A stretch of 64,000 nucleotides of DNA from an uncultured Bacteroidia bacterium (GCA_943789165.1 CALSTB010000001.1:145113-209112), one strand, 5' to 3'. Counted from the first letter of the stretch, positions 36,346 through 47,544 are shown. Notes: generated from the sequence alone by a model not told the origin. Made by a program: numbers and translations.

Positions 36346-36810
36346 ATGAAACAATCAGATTTATTAAACAAGTTAGGATTAGGTGCAGACGGTGTGGTAT
36401 TACCAACCGGATTGGCCCGTGTAAAAAATGAACCAGTTCGTGTGTACAACGGCTTCTTGCAATCCATCATGCACTATGGTTATGTTGATTTAAAAGACCG
36501 GTTAAACGCTGGGGATGCTCTAACTATGGAGCGCGATTTAGACAATGCATACGATTTCTTTGCGGTCGGTGTATTTTGGAAAGGCGTTAAAATTGGTTAC
36601 TTGCCATCTACCGAAAACATCGTCATTGCCAACCTGTTAGATTCAGGTGTATCGATGCACGCGTATATCGGACAAATCGATCAACAAGCCAATCCTCAAC
36701 ACGCTTTGTCAGTTGCTATTTTCACAGACATCGTTGTTGCCTTGCCTGCTATTTCCTCAAAATTTGCTCCGAAGCAGCCAGAGATGCGGAAGGTATATCA
36801 GAGCGCTTAA
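36346..36810 (+). CDS. Stand-alone HIRAN domain protein
   Basis: 154 residues from the ATG at 36346; the frame is open upstream but reads AT-rich leader there. The HIRAN fold covers ~30-115: RVYNGFLQSIMHYGYVDLKDRL, LTMERDLDNAYDFFAVGVFW, VKIGYLPSTENIVIANLLD. HIRAN binds single-stranded DNA 3' ends in eukaryotic Rad5/HLTF and is often linked with helicases and nucleases. Here it stands alone with only a short N-terminal extension (LLNKLGLGADGVV). With the WYL regulator next door, a DNA-stress or defence role is plausible but unproven. Its stop abuts the convergent LytTR gene stop (TAATTA). Confidence 0.78.
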   Translation: MKQSDLLNKLGLGADGVVLPTGLARVKNEPVRVYNGFLQSIMHYGYVDLKDRLNAGDALTMERDLDNAYDFFAVGVFWKGVKIGYLPSTENIVIANLLDSGVSMHAYIGQIDQQANPQHALSVAIFTDIVVALPAISSKFAPKQPEMRKVYQSA

Positions 36811-37563
36811 TTATTTAATAGCCGACATTAAGTTTGACTTTTTACGCTCAGAAACTGGCAAGGTTTCTCCATTTGATAAGACCACATGTCCACCATTTTT
36901 ATTGTGAAAGCTTTCCAAGTGACCTAAATTGATTAGGTGAGACGTATGTATCCGAATGAACCTTGCGGGTTTTAAGAGGTTTTCAAAATCCTTTAAAGTT
37001 TTTGATATCACCATCGGGTTGTTGTCGCCTTGCAAAAACAACTTGGTATAATTGCCATAGGCTTGGATATGCACGATGTCTTCAATTTTTTTAAGATAAA
37101 TACCGTCAGTTGTGTTTAAAGCGATTTTGGCCCCAGCCGATATGTTAGTGGGCAGTTTGATGATATGGTCGACTTGCTCTTGAGGTAGATTGAAATTTGA
37201 ATTGGTAGAGTCGGCAAGAATCCGATTGATGGTACCTTGCAAATCCTCTTGATCCACCGGTTTTAGCAAATAATCGAAAACGCCATGTTTAAACGCTTTT
37301 AAGGCGTATTGATCATAAGCCGCTGTAAATACTACCCTGAACCGACCAAAATTGCTGAGGTTGCTGAGGATGTCGAAGCCCAATCCGTCTTTGAGCCTTA
37401 TGTCCAAGAACAATACGTCGGGTGTAATCTCCGACAACAGTTTTAATCCGGATTCTACAGAATTAGCTGTTCCAACAATCTCAATTTTAGGTTTGACCTC
37501 TGCCAATTCCATCTTTAAAGAAGCGATGGCTTGTTTTTCGTCGTCAATAATGGCTGCTCTCAT
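36811..37563 (-). CDS. LytTR-family response regulator
   Basis: 250 residues: a receiver with acidic IIDDEKQ, phospho-acceptor Asp in VLFLDIRLKDG (~Asp55), and Lys in YLLKPVDQ; then a LytTR DNA-binding domain (~140-250) with KIEDIVHIQAYGNYTKLFL, FIRIHTSHLINLGHLESF and SNGETLPVSERKKS. It binds promoter DNA after phosphorylation. The partner is the broken propeller kinase gene immediately upstream; the two genes abut (stop at 37564, start at 37563). Confidence 0.9.
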   Translation of the reverse strand: MRAAIIDDEKQAIASLKMELAEVKPKIEIVGTANSVESGLKLLSEITPDVLFLDIRLKDGLGFDILSNLSNFGRFRVVFTAAYDQYALKAFKHGVFDYLLKPVDQEDLQGTINRILADSTNSNFNLPQEQVDHIIKLPTNISAGAKIALNTTDGIYLKKIEDIVHIQAYGNYTKLFLQGDNNPMVISKTLKDFENLLKPARFIRIHTSHLINLGHLESFHNKNGGHVVLSNGETLPVSERKKSNLMSAIK

Positions 37564-40464
37564 TTACGTATTCAATGGAAGTTTTATAATAACGGCTGTG
37601 CCGGGATTTTTGCTCCCGTTTACCGGACTTAATATTTTAATACTAAAGGTTTTGTTATACTGTTTCGATAAGATATCCAGTCGATCTCTGATGTTTTCCA
37701 ATGCGACAGAGTGATGTCCATCGTGAACCGCTTCAGAAAAACCAACTCCCGAATCCGCTACTTTGCACACTAAGTAACCATCAAAAATCTCAAAAGTAAT
37801 CGTAATCTTCCCATCGTTAATCGGCGCTAATCCATGAATCACCGCGTTCTCAACAATGGGTTGCAATATCATTGGGGGAATTTTAGCATTCAATTGTTCT
37901 TCAACCAAATTGATGATTTCGTATTCAAACACTTGATCATATCTGTTCCGCATAAGCTCCAAATACAAGGTTAGAATCTCAGCTTCATCTTGTAATGGAA
38001 TTAACGGCTTATTACTCTCCAAAATTTTACGTAGCAGCTTCGAGAATTTACCAATAAAACCATTGGCCTCTTTCATTTTACCTTGACCGTAATATCCCTT
38101 GATTGTATTCAAGGAGTTAAACAGGAAGTGTGGATTCATTTGCATCACTCCCGCCTTTTGCTCAGCGAGCAAGTATGCCTTTTCCAATTGTAACTTATCA
38201 ATTTTTATTTCAGATAGTCGGTTTTCAAGGGTTAGCTTTTCTCGCCATGTTTTTATCCGACTTGAAAGGATTAACCAAATAGTCACAATAAGCAAAACTA
38301 TACTAATCAATTGAACCCACCAGAGTCGCCAAAACGGTTTTAATATGGTGAATTCGACGTGTATAGGCTCACTTTCCATGCCTGTCATATACACTGACTT
38401 CAGGTTAAAACGATAATCACCTGGCTCTAAGTTTTCAAACTGGATGTTTCTATCCTTGGTTATCCGCCAATCCTCTTGGTATCCTTCAAGTTTGTAGGCG
38501 AAAGACATGTGGTTCATGTGTTTGTAGGCTATCGTCGTATAGTCGAATCGAATGGTGTTCTGGTCATATTTAAACTCATTTTTAATAGTGCCCATTTCAG
38601 TCAAAACAGACTTAATAAACGTTCCAGATATTTCAGGCGTGGTAGGCGCAATTGTGACAAATGGCGTATTCAGGTCGAAGGTCATTAAGCCAATATTTGT
38701 GGCGAGGTTCATTTCATCCCCTATCCTCACAACGTCAAGGATAGCCGTTGGTTTCATACCAATTCTAGCTCCAAATCGCATGACTGTGTTGTCTATTAGT
38801 AAATTTGGGATAAAGTCTAAGCCTTGATTGGTTCCTACCCAAAGTTGCCCATGGTTGTCTAGCTCCAAAGCAACACATGTGTTTGACGATAAATTTTGTT
38901 CAACAGTATTCGACGGAAGTACCTTTCAGAACACTAAGTCCTTCTCCTCTAGTCGCAACATATGTAAGTCCGCGTCGAGCGTCGAATACAATGTCATTGA
39001 TATAGGCATTTAAGCCTTCTGAAATTTTACCTAAGTCGATGGTGATGCCTTCGTTTTGAACAAACAAACCCTGGTCGGTACCTAAAAACACATTACCGTG
39101 TGAGTCTTTTGCCAGCACATTTGTGCGATGTTTCACAACAATCTCTTCCAGTAAATCTTGTCCGATTAATCCCAATTGGTTTCGACTTTTACCCATAGAT
39201 GTATAAAACAAGTCTGTCGATATTTTATAGGTTCGGTTACTTGCTAAATACACCTCATTCGAATCGATTAGCAAATCGTTTAACAGTATTCTTAAGTAGT
39301 GTTTGTGATTAATGGAATCGATATAGGTCAGGTAAGATTTGGACAAGATCAGCAGTTCTCCATTGGCATTGGTCTTTATTTGTGTTACTGGCTCATTGGT
39401 AGGTGTCGGTATAGGAATATTGTTAATGAGTGATCCATTTTTTGAACCATAACTTCCATTTCTATACCCAATGAAAAGTTCGTCATTCTTGGTTTTGTGC
39501 AATGCACTAATTTGATTTAAAGCTAGACCCGACTTCGTTGTATAAATATTCACATCTGGAGAAGATGAAAAATACACCCCATCTCCAACGGTTGACACCC
39601 ATAAGTTGCCTTCTCTATCGTACAATGCTGCGGATATGACTGATTCTTCAAACAGGGGTTGATGTGTTTGGGCTGATGACAGAGAATAATTCAAATACAC
39701 ACCCGTTCTGGTGCCGATTACAAAGCGCCCGTTGTGTTTATCGATAAACGTTGTTTCAGCACCATTTGGCACACTTCTGAGGTACTCAATTTTGTCCGTA
39801 TATCGAAAAAGCTGATCGCCCAAAGCAATGTAGCAAGTGTCTCCATCCACAAATGTTCTTGCATAATGCCCTTCTCGCTTGAAGGCTTCCACGAGATTCA
39901 TTTGTCCATCGCTTTTTAAGTGGTAAATGCCGTTAAATGCGAGTGCCAGCAACTCGTTTTACTGTTTTCCCAAACCCTGTACACGGAAGCGATGTTGTAA
40001 TGCGTTGCGTTAAAATTTGAGTCCAATAGATATATACCTGTGGCCAAAGATGAAAAAACTATGTCGCCATTCTCACGTTCACAGAAGGACGTTAAATCAG
40101 AATTGATTTGGAGCTTGGCTAATCCACTTACATTCTTTGACGTATGTAGAACATCGTCATAGTAGAACGAGACTTCCCCGTTTTGGGATAGAAACCATAT
40201 ACGCTGTTTCGAGTCCTCATAAATTTCGAAAACTTCGTTCGCTGTGAGGTCCTTGCGATTATCGAAATTCTTAAAAGTAAAGCCATCAAAAGACGACACA
40301 CCAGCATCCGTTCCAAACCACAAATATCCTTTGCTGTCCTGCGTAACACAATACACTCTATCAGAGGCAATACCATTTACAGTCTCTAATTTCTGAAAAT
40401 GAGGTTGCTGCGCATTTGCTAATGCGGCAAACAAAATGAGGAGGATGGTAATTATCCGATACAC
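37564..40464 (-). pseudogene. Propeller-type sensor histidine kinase (LytS-like), frameshifted
   Basis: Three frames join into one ~965-residue kinase. N-part: signal peptide (IITILLILFAALANAQ) and two-component-regulator propeller repeats (DSKGYLWFGTDAGVSSFDG). Middle: more propeller blades (YDREGNLWVSTVGDGVYF, HGNVFLGTDQGLF). C-part: Y_Y_Y domain, one TM helix (LISIVLLIVTIWLILS), His_kinase with MNPHFLFNSLNTIKG and HATPase (VVENAVIHGLAPI, ADSGVGFSEA). The shifts are at 39953-39963 (one A missing) and 38901-38912 (one base extra). In Bacteroidota such sensors with LytTR partners respond to extracytoplasmic signals, often polysaccharides. Confidence 0.82.
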
Positions 40465-40896
40465 TTCCCCAAATGTAAACCGAGATTATTACTTGATTTG
40501 AGATATTCTCAATTATTCCAGCTCTGCCAAGGCAGTTTTCCTGAAAACAACGCAGTAAATAATTAAATCACGTCATCCATCATATTAATCGAACTCTCCG
40601 TTAAAAAAAATAAACATTTGTCTTGTCGGAACCATTATCACTGCAATTCGGGCGAATGTTCCAAACTAGAACAAGTGAACAAATTGATATAAACCAAACT
40701 ATACTACATGTGAATATTGCATCCGAAAGGGTGACTACGGTGAATACATGTGCAAAAATTGAATGCAAATTCAATCCGGGTATATTATTTCTGCATTACC
40801 CAATGAAGATGTTTACCCATTTTCATTGGGTTTATTCCGGTAATGAATAAAAGAAATATATTCGCCGCAAAATTTGAATAGAATCAAATATTTATC
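40465..40896. other. 432-bp intergenic region with one hairpin
   Basis: Divergent gap between the broken sensor kinase and the GNAT gene. The only strong structure is a perfect 10-bp inverted repeat ACCCAATGAA (40798-40807) / TTCATTGGGT (40821-40830) with a 13-nt loop, followed by TTTATT. It could be a terminator remnant or a small RNA 3' end. No convincing coding frame was found; the 75-codon frame here has no start context or family features. Confidence 0.45.
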
Positions 40897-41397
40897 ATGA
40901 CAGAACATGCCGCCATTAGGACTTATCTAAAATCAGATAGACTCGCATGTCTTGAAATATTTGACAAAAACTGTCCAGCTTTTTTTAGTGATGATGAACG
41001 AGAAGGCTTAGAACTTTGGCTCGATGGTCAAGATTCTGGCACCATTACCTATGAAACCTCGATGGCCGATTTCTTCTATGTGGTCTTACTCGATTTTGAA
41101 GTAATTGGATGTGGTGGATTTTATATCACTAAAGATAACCCAGTCGCCAGAATCACTTGGGGAATGATTCACCCAGATTTTCACTCACAAGGATACGGAC
41201 GAAAACTACTAGAATTTGGGATTCGACAAGTTGAATACCTTTTCCCTAATTATACGATTGAGTTAGATACATCACAACACACCTTTCCGTTTTTCGAAAA
41301 ATTAGAATTCGAAACCAAAAGAATTACGGAAAATGCCTACAAACATGGTTTGCACCAGTATGATATGGTGCGCCGTCCTAAAGTTCGAAAAGTTTAA
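40897..41397 (+). CDS. GNAT-family N-acetyltransferase
   Basis: 166 residues with a standard GNAT layout: AIRTYLKSDRLACLEIF at the N-terminus, VIGCGGFYITKDNPVARITWGMIHPDFHSQGYGRKLLEFGIRQ-type region where motif A reads HSQGYGRKLLEFG, and TSQHTFPFFEKLEFETKRI at the C-terminus. Acetyl-CoA binding is clear; the acceptor is unknown. Its TAA is shared with the convergent alkane monooxygenase gene via TTAA. Confidence 0.85.
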   Translation: MTEHAAIRTYLKSDRLACLEIFDKNCPAFFSDDEREGLELWLDGQDSGTITYETSMADFFYVVLLDFEVIGCGGFYITKDNPVARITWGMIHPDFHSQGYGRKLLEFGIRQVEYLFPNYTIELDTSQHTFPFFEKLEFETKRITENAYKHGLHQYDMVRRPKVRKV

Positions 41398-42405
41398 TCG
41401 ACAGGTAATCTTTTGTCCATCACCTTAAACCAGGCCCATGGAACCATACTCAAGATCATCATTCCTGGATAACCGGTTGGTAACTGAGAAGCTTCTTTAC
41501 GGCTTTCCAAGTGGGGATATTTAAGTAACGAGTTTGCATGGTGATGTGAATGCCTTGTCAATTCAAACAACAATGTCCGTCCAAGTAAATAGTCTGAATT
41601 CCATGAATGTACGTCTTGAACACGTTCATAACTCACCTTCGTTATTTTCTTTCGAGTCAGTCCATAATGTTCAATATAGTTGATGGTTTCCAACAACAGT
41701 ATGCCTATCAAGCAAGCTGTACTGTACATCACTACCACATAACCCCCAAACACAAGCCCTATTGTGGTTAATAATATCAACTGCAACAATGCATAAACAA
41801 TCATGTCGTTTTTCAACGACCAGGGAGTTTGGCCTAACCGAATTAACCTTTCATTTTCCAAATTCCAAGCAGATTGGTACGAACGAATAATTACCCGAAA
41901 CCAAAAGGCATACAAGCTTTCTCCTTTCCTTGCTGTAGCAGGATCTTGCAGGCGTTCCGACACGTTTATGGTGACCTCGATTATGCTCAATAAAAAAGTG
42001 CGTGTATTGCGATGTCATCAGTAACATTTGAGCCAAAAACCGATCCAATTTACTTTTTCTATGTCCCAGTTCATGAGCCATATTAATACCGAAAATGCCG
42101 CACAATAATCCCATTGCAGACAGTTTTCCCACCAAGCTTATCAAGCTCACATCGCTTGTAATTGTCATTAAGAAATACACGAACAAACCAATATATAGCG
42201 GTACCAACGTGTATAAAATCAAATCGAACAGAAATAGGATTTTTCACACATTACTCGACTTCGACTCGGGTAAGATGAGTTCTACGCTAGGTATAAAGAC
42301 GAAACTAAAAACGACTAAGTAATACGTTTCCATACCTTGTCCGGAAAGTGACAAATACCCAAGAATAATGAAGACAAAAGAAGCACAATACTTAAGCACA
42401 GCCAT
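41394..42405 (-). pseudogene. alkB: Alkane 1-monooxygenase (AlkB), disrupted
   Basis: Di-iron integral-membrane hydroxylase with all three His motifs: AHELGHRK, EHNRGHHKRV and LTRHSHHHAN. The AlkB N-terminal membrane region (MAVLKYCASFVFIILGYL onward) begins at 42405, then an in-frame TGA (42244-42246) interrupts before FDLILYTLVPLYIG. After HKRVGTP a +1 shift at about 41943-41953 (CCT-G-CAA) breaks the frame; removing one G restores QDPATARKGESLYAFW, the normal family sequence. If functional it would terminally oxidise medium-chain alkanes. No rubredoxin gene is adjacent. Confidence 0.8.
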
Positions 42406-42460
42406 GAAGTCAAAAATACAATTTCATTAACTACTAAATCTATTGTGAGCGTGGGAGTTG

Positions 42461-43069
42461 TTATTTCACTTTCACGTTCAAGACTTTCTGACCTTCAATG
42501 AAGCCTTCTAACAGATCTCCTGATGTAACTGGACCAACACCTTCAGGTGTGCCGGTAAATATCTGATCACCAATTTTTAACGTGAAATATTGAGAAGTAT
42601 GCTCGATGAGTTCGTCAACAGAAAACAGCATGTCTTTGGTGTTTCCTCGTTGTACCGTTTCACCATTCTTTTTTAATTCAAATGAAAGGTTGTTTATATC
42701 AACGTCGTCTACCGACAACCAATCACCACAAACAGCGCTGCTGTCGAACCCTTTTGCTTTTTCCCAGGGCAATCCTTTTGCCTTTAGTTTGGCTTGCACA
42801 TCACGAGCTGTGAAATCGATACCCAGCGTAAACTCAGCATAATACTTCGACGCAAACTTGCTTTGTATGCGCTTGCCTAGTCGGTTCAATTTAATGACAA
42901 TTTCAGCTTCGTAATGGACATCGTTAGAAAAATCTGGGATGTAAAACGCATCTCTTTGTCGAAGAATGGCTGAATCTGGTTTCATGAAGATTACCGGCTC
43001 CTCCGGCACTTCATTGCCCAGTTCCTCGGCATGTTTCCGATAGTTTCTTCCAACACAAATTATTTTCAT
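42461..43069 (-). CDS. Fumarylacetoacetate hydrolase-family protein
   Basis: 202 residues of the FAH fold: ICVGRNYRKHAEELGN, KPDSAI, metal-binding Glu residues in HYEAEIVIKL and Asp in GIDFTARDVQ, and GDQIFTGTPEGVGPV near the end. Single-domain FAH proteins act as decarboxylases, tautomerases or acylpyruvate hydrolases on 2-oxo-dicarboxylates. Here it is translationally coupled (4-bp overlap) to the TolC gene of an operon that also encodes meta-cleavage enzymes, so a role in aromatic or 2-oxo acid breakdown is likely. Confidence 0.82.
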   Translation of the reverse strand: MKIICVGRNYRKHAEELGNEVPEEPVIFMKPDSAILRQRDAFYIPDFSNDVHYEAEIVIKLNRLGKRIQSKFASKYYAEFTLGIDFTARDVQAKLKAKGLPWEKAKGFDSSAVCGDWLSVDDVDINNLSFELKKNGETVQRGNTKDMLFSVDELIEHTSQYFTLKIGDQIFTGTPEGVGPVTSGDLLEGFIEGQKVLNVKVK

Positions 43070-44403
43070 TTTACCAAAGTTCCGTTTAACCGTAACAACT
43101 GATACTCGGCTTTTTTCAAGTTGAATTTAGCCGCGTTAATTCTATTCTTAGACGCCAACAAATTAAGTTGGGCTTGTCGAAATTCCACTGAGGTAATCTG
43201 CCCCAATTTTAACTGGTCAGTCGCCCGACTCACCTGTAATTCTGCTGTCTCAATGTTCTTTTGCTCAATGGTCAATACGCTTTTATAAAACTCATATTGA
43301 CTCCAAAAGTCATGTACTTCCTTCTCAACCAAACGTTCATTTTGTTGCTTTTGAACGGCGCTCTGTTCCATTTTAACTGCTGCATTTTCCATTGCAATCT
43401 TGGTCCGACCGCCAGTAAATATTGGAATACTCACAGTCACCCCGCTGGCAAAACCAACGTTGCTTTGTTCTAACACAATGCCAGCTCCATTTTGAGAAGC
43501 ATTTAACCCATAACTACTACTCAGCGCTACGGTAGGGTATTGATTTGCCATTGCTAACTTCTGATCAACCTCTGCAATATTTTCTTGGATTCCTGCCATC
43601 ACTAACAGCACATTATTCAACTTCGCGCGCATCATCACCTCATCAAACACCAAGTTTTCAAAAGCCTTTACTTCCGTATCAATATCTACACGATTATCAA
43701 TCTGACTTCCCATTAAATAATTTAATTGGCGACTGAGTTGGGCTTTGGCATTGATTGCTGTCAATAAGTTTATACTGTCAGTATTCAGGTCCACTTTCGC
43801 ACTGTACACCTGCAATGTGCTTCCGCTGCCATACGACTGGGCTACTTCGGCTCGCTTCAACCGCGTTTGTGAAATAGCTATTGTTTCTTCAAGTGCTTTA
43901 ATGTCTTCTTGCACCTTGGCTAAATCCATATATACACCAATAGTGGTTATGATGGCATTTTCAATTGTTAAACGCAGCTGTGCTTCAGATAGGTCTTTGC
44001 TTAACTTGAGTTTATCAAAGGTTCTCAAATTTGCAAAGCCATTAAAGACCGTATAATTTAAACCAATAGAACCGTTATAACCTGTCGACTGTGCTCCATC
44101 AACATTGGCAGGTGGAATACCTCCAGCAAATTCCAGTTTTGTGTTGTTGTTGCTATAGTTTGCGCCTCCATTGGCACTCACCGATGGTAACAAACCTGCG
44201 TTCCCCATGGTTGCAGAATTCTCTGCCAATTCCGTGTTCAAATTCGCCAAAGTCACATCAAAGTTGCTCGATAAAACCAGCGATATACAGTTCTGAACGG
44301 TTAGTTTATTCGATCCGTCCCACTTTTCCGTTGCCTGTCCAAATACGGAACTATTTGACACCCATATCAATGCTATGATGGCTATAATGTTATTCCGATT
44401 CAT
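43066..44403 (-). CDS. TolC-like outer-membrane efflux protein
   Basis: 445 residues: signal peptide (to ~23, SVFGQ) and two TolC/OEP repeats (VQNCISLVLSSNFDVTLANLN to the middle, then again through KAEYQLLRLNGTLVK). The helical hairpins (LKDLSEAQLRLTIENAII-type and VEKEVHDFWSQYEF) match outer-membrane factors that form the exit duct for RND pumps. It overlaps the RND gene end by 14 bp and the FAH gene start by 4 bp, so it is part of the efflux operon. Confidence 0.88.
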   Translation of the reverse strand: MNRNNIIAIIALIWVSNSSVFGQATEKWDGSNKLTVQNCISLVLSSNFDVTLANLNTELAENSATMGNAGLLPSVSANGGANYSNNNTKLEFAGGIPPANVDGAQSTGYNGSIGLNYTVFNGFANLRTFDKLKLSKDLSEAQLRLTIENAIITTIGVYMDLAKVQEDIKALEETIAISQTRLKRAEVAQSYGSGSTLQVYSAKVDLNTDSINLLTAINAKAQLSRQLNYLMGSQIDNRVDIDTEVKAFENLVFDEVMMRAKLNNVLLVMAGIQENIAEVDQKLAMANQYPTVALSSSYGLNASQNGAGIVLEQSNVGFASGVTVSIPIFTGGRTKIAMENAAVKMEQSAVQKQQNERLVEKEVHDFWSQYEFYKSVLTIEQKNIETAELQVSRATDQLKLGQITSVEFRQAQLNLLASKNRINAAKFNLKKAEYQLLRLNGTLVK

Positions 44404-47400
44404 TGTCTGCTTTTAATTCTCTAATCGCCGGTTCAACAGCTTCATTGGTTGCAATTTCACCAAACCAAAAATGTCTCCACCAAACCCGTATGTGGTTTAA
44501 TACGAGCAATATTACTGGCAATACAATCAAAGTTAAAACGGTTGCAATACCAATTCCATACGCAACAGCAATGGCCATTGGCTTGAGGAACTGTGCTTGA
44601 AAACTCTTTTCAAATATCAAAGGTGCAAGTCCTGCGATGGTTGTAGCCGACGTCAAAAAGATGGCGCGAAACCGCATATAACCTGCCTTAAATACCGCTT
44701 CTTTATAGGTCATTCCTTCTTTTAAAAACGAATTCAGCTTGGTAACCAAAACCAACGAATCGTTGACGATGATACCGATTAGCGCAACAATGCCTAAAAA
44801 CGACAAGATGCTTAATTGGTTTCCATGAAGCCAGTGACCCCAAGCAACACCAATTAAACTGAAAGGAATTAAGGCAAATATCGCAGAGCGTTTGTCCGAC
44901 ACTACGGAAGGTGAAAATGATTAATGAAATAATTAAAATCAATACAATTGGCAAGGCAGTTTTTGCTGATTCTTGCGTTTTTGCCGCTTCTCTATTTTGT
45001 CCCTCATACAATGGCGTAACCAATGGATAACGCTCTAGTATTTGAGTTACATAATTCTCTTTCAAATCTTCAATGACATCTGGAGCACTGATCTGTGGCC
45101 CAATCACATCCGCCTCGACTGTGACCTCTCGTTGGGCGTCTATGTGGCTGATATTGACAACACCTCGTTGTTTGGTATACGTTGCCAATTCTTTTAAGGG
45201 AAATTCTGCACCCGACTGCGTTCTAATACGCATGTCTTCCATGTGTTTTACTGATGATCGGTTGGTTTCATCGTATCGAACCCAAACCTTTACTTCGTCA
45301 ATACCACGTTGTAGTCGCTGTACTTCTTGACCGAAAAACCCTTGCCGAATCTGACCCATTATTTCGGCCTCTGAAAGTCCCAGCAAATAAGCCTTTTCTT
45401 TTAGTTCCAATCTGATTTCATGCGGACCAGGTTGTTCGTTTTTAACAACGTCTTTCAATTCCGAAAACTTCGACATGGCCTCTTTTACCTCGTCGGTTGC
45501 CTGAGTCAGTTGTTCATAGTCCCGACTTAACAATGTCACCGAAACGGGTTTACCAAAAGGATTGGCAACACCAAAAGTCAATTTATCCGCACCGGCAATC
45601 ACACCCACTGTTTTACGAATTTCATTCTCAATCATAAAACTTGGAATGCCTCGTGTTTCACCTTTCAACAGTGAAATGCTTATGGCGCCAACGTTGGTTC
45701 CTGGACCAACTTTTCTAACAATGTTTTCTATGACGTTTAATGAATCAGACCGAGTGGATCTGTATGCTTCATTGACCTTAGCGGCCGCTTCTTCTATCTG
45801 GATTAGTTTCTCTTCAGTAATGTCTGGACGTGTCCCAGCAGGCATAGTGAGTGCGATGTCGATGTTATCTCTTTCAATAAATGGAAAGAACGTCGCTTTA
45901 ATGATGCCGCCTTTGAATGCACCAACCGTGATGGCTAACGCACAAAACACGATGACCATAGTCAAGAACTTATTGTTCAAACTATACCGCAGTGTTGGTG
46001 CGTAAATCTTATCACGCAAATAGAACATCAGTTTATCGGTAAGTCGTTCTAACTTGTTCTTTTTCTTTTCACCAGACTGTAACGCTTTTGAGTGCGCCAT
46101 ATGGCTCGGCAAAATAATCAGCGCCTCAATCATTGAAACCAGTAAGGTGGCGATAACCACAAAGGCTAATTCACTAAAGAAATCTCCCGCGCGTCCATCT
46201 ACCATAAAGAAAAAGGAGAAGGCAATGATGGTTGTAAACACGGCTGACAATACCGCTGTAATTACCTCCATGGTGCCGTCAATCGCCGCTCGTAGAGGGG
46301 TTTTGCCTTTCTCATAATGGTGGTAAATATTCTCAGCGATAACAATAGCGTCATCCACGAGAATCCCCAACACGATGATCATACCGAACAGGGATATCAC
46401 GTTAATCGTTACGCCCACGTATGCAGCCAATACAATCATTCCAAAAAAGGAAATCGGAATACCAACCGCTACCCAAAATGCGATTCGAATATTTAAAAAC
46501 AGTGCGAGTAGAATTAGTACCAGCAGCATCCCAACACCACCGTTTGTGACCAACAAATCACGACGTTCGTTTAGTGTTACGCTTCTGTCTGATATCAGTG
46601 TCGCCTTTACTTTAGTGTTGACTGCATTGAAATCCTCAATGTAGTCACGTACATAAGCCGCATTCTGCATGAGGTTTTGTTCGTCCGTACTACTGACGTC
46701 AATTTCAACTCCAAGCTCCTTATTGACTACACTTTTATTGGGATTATCTGCCCACCTGTCTTGAACAATGGCAACATCACCCAACCGAACAATTTTTCCA
46801 TCTGGCGTTGCTTTAACGACAATGTTTTCAAGTTCTCTTGCGTAGTATCCTTTGTTTCTTCCTCGGATAAGTAGCTCTTCTTCTGGCGTTTTTATTGTGC
46901 CCCCTGTAATGTCCACATTGCTTCCTCTAACAGCAGCTGAAATTTGATTAAAGCTAATGTTGTACGCCAACATTTGGTCTTCGCTTAATGCGATTTCAAT
47001 TTCTTCCTCAGGAAAACCACTCAACTCGACTTTTGAAATGTCTTCGTAACTGAGCAAATCGGTTTCCACTTGCCGTGCGAATTGTTTAAGCGTAACTAAA
47101 TCAATGTCCTGACCAGTAACAGCAAACGTGGCTGTTTGATTCAGGTTTTCGCGTAAGACTACAATCGGTTTTTCTAAGCCAACAGGAAACGAGTTGATCG
47201 CATTCACTGCATTTTTTACGTCTTCTAGGGCAATATTGGTTTTGTAGCCTTTTTCTATCTCAACTGTAATCGTTGCCGCGTTTTCTTGACTTTTCGACGT
47301 GATACGTTCAACCCCACTAACGCCTTTTAGTTTTTCTTCAATCTTAACGACTACGCCTTCTTCAATTTCTTCAGGTGAGGAACCGGGATACACCAATTGA

Positions 47401-47543
47401 ATATTGACAATACGGTTCGGGATGATAGGAAAGAAGCTGGCATTCAGTTTGAAATACGATACAAACCCGAAGATGATCATTAACACCATCAACACGTTGG
47501 CTGTGATGGGGTATTTTATGAAAAATGATATGACCTTCTTCAC
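44390..47543 (-). pseudogene. RND efflux permease (AcrB-like), frameshifted
   Basis: About 1,050 codons encode a full RND pump: N-terminal TM (ITANVLMVLMIIFG), PN1/PN2 pore domains, central TM block (GIPISFFGMIVLAAYVGVTINVISLFGMIIVLGILVDDAIV region with the charged LVDDAIVIAENI), second periplasmic half, and C-terminal TMs (LSILSFLGIVALIGIIVNDSLVLVTK). A +1 shift at about 44881-44892 (ACGCTC-T-GCGATA) breaks the frame; removing one T gives QTLAIFALIPFS. Drug/metabolite:proton antiport across the envelope. First of the two export genes after the adaptor; operon with DmpH/DmpG-type enzymes. Confidence 0.82.
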
Positions 47544-47544
47544 G

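Noticed and set aside
40623..40850. 75-codon plus-strand frame in the large divergent gap
   Set aside because: No start context, no recognisable domain, and it covers the hairpin; treated as non-coding.
42244..42246. TGA read as selenocysteine or another recoded residue in the AlkB gene
   Set aside because: The other two in-frame stops in the window are TAA, so recoding is not a common explanation; no SECIS-like structure was seen after the TGA.
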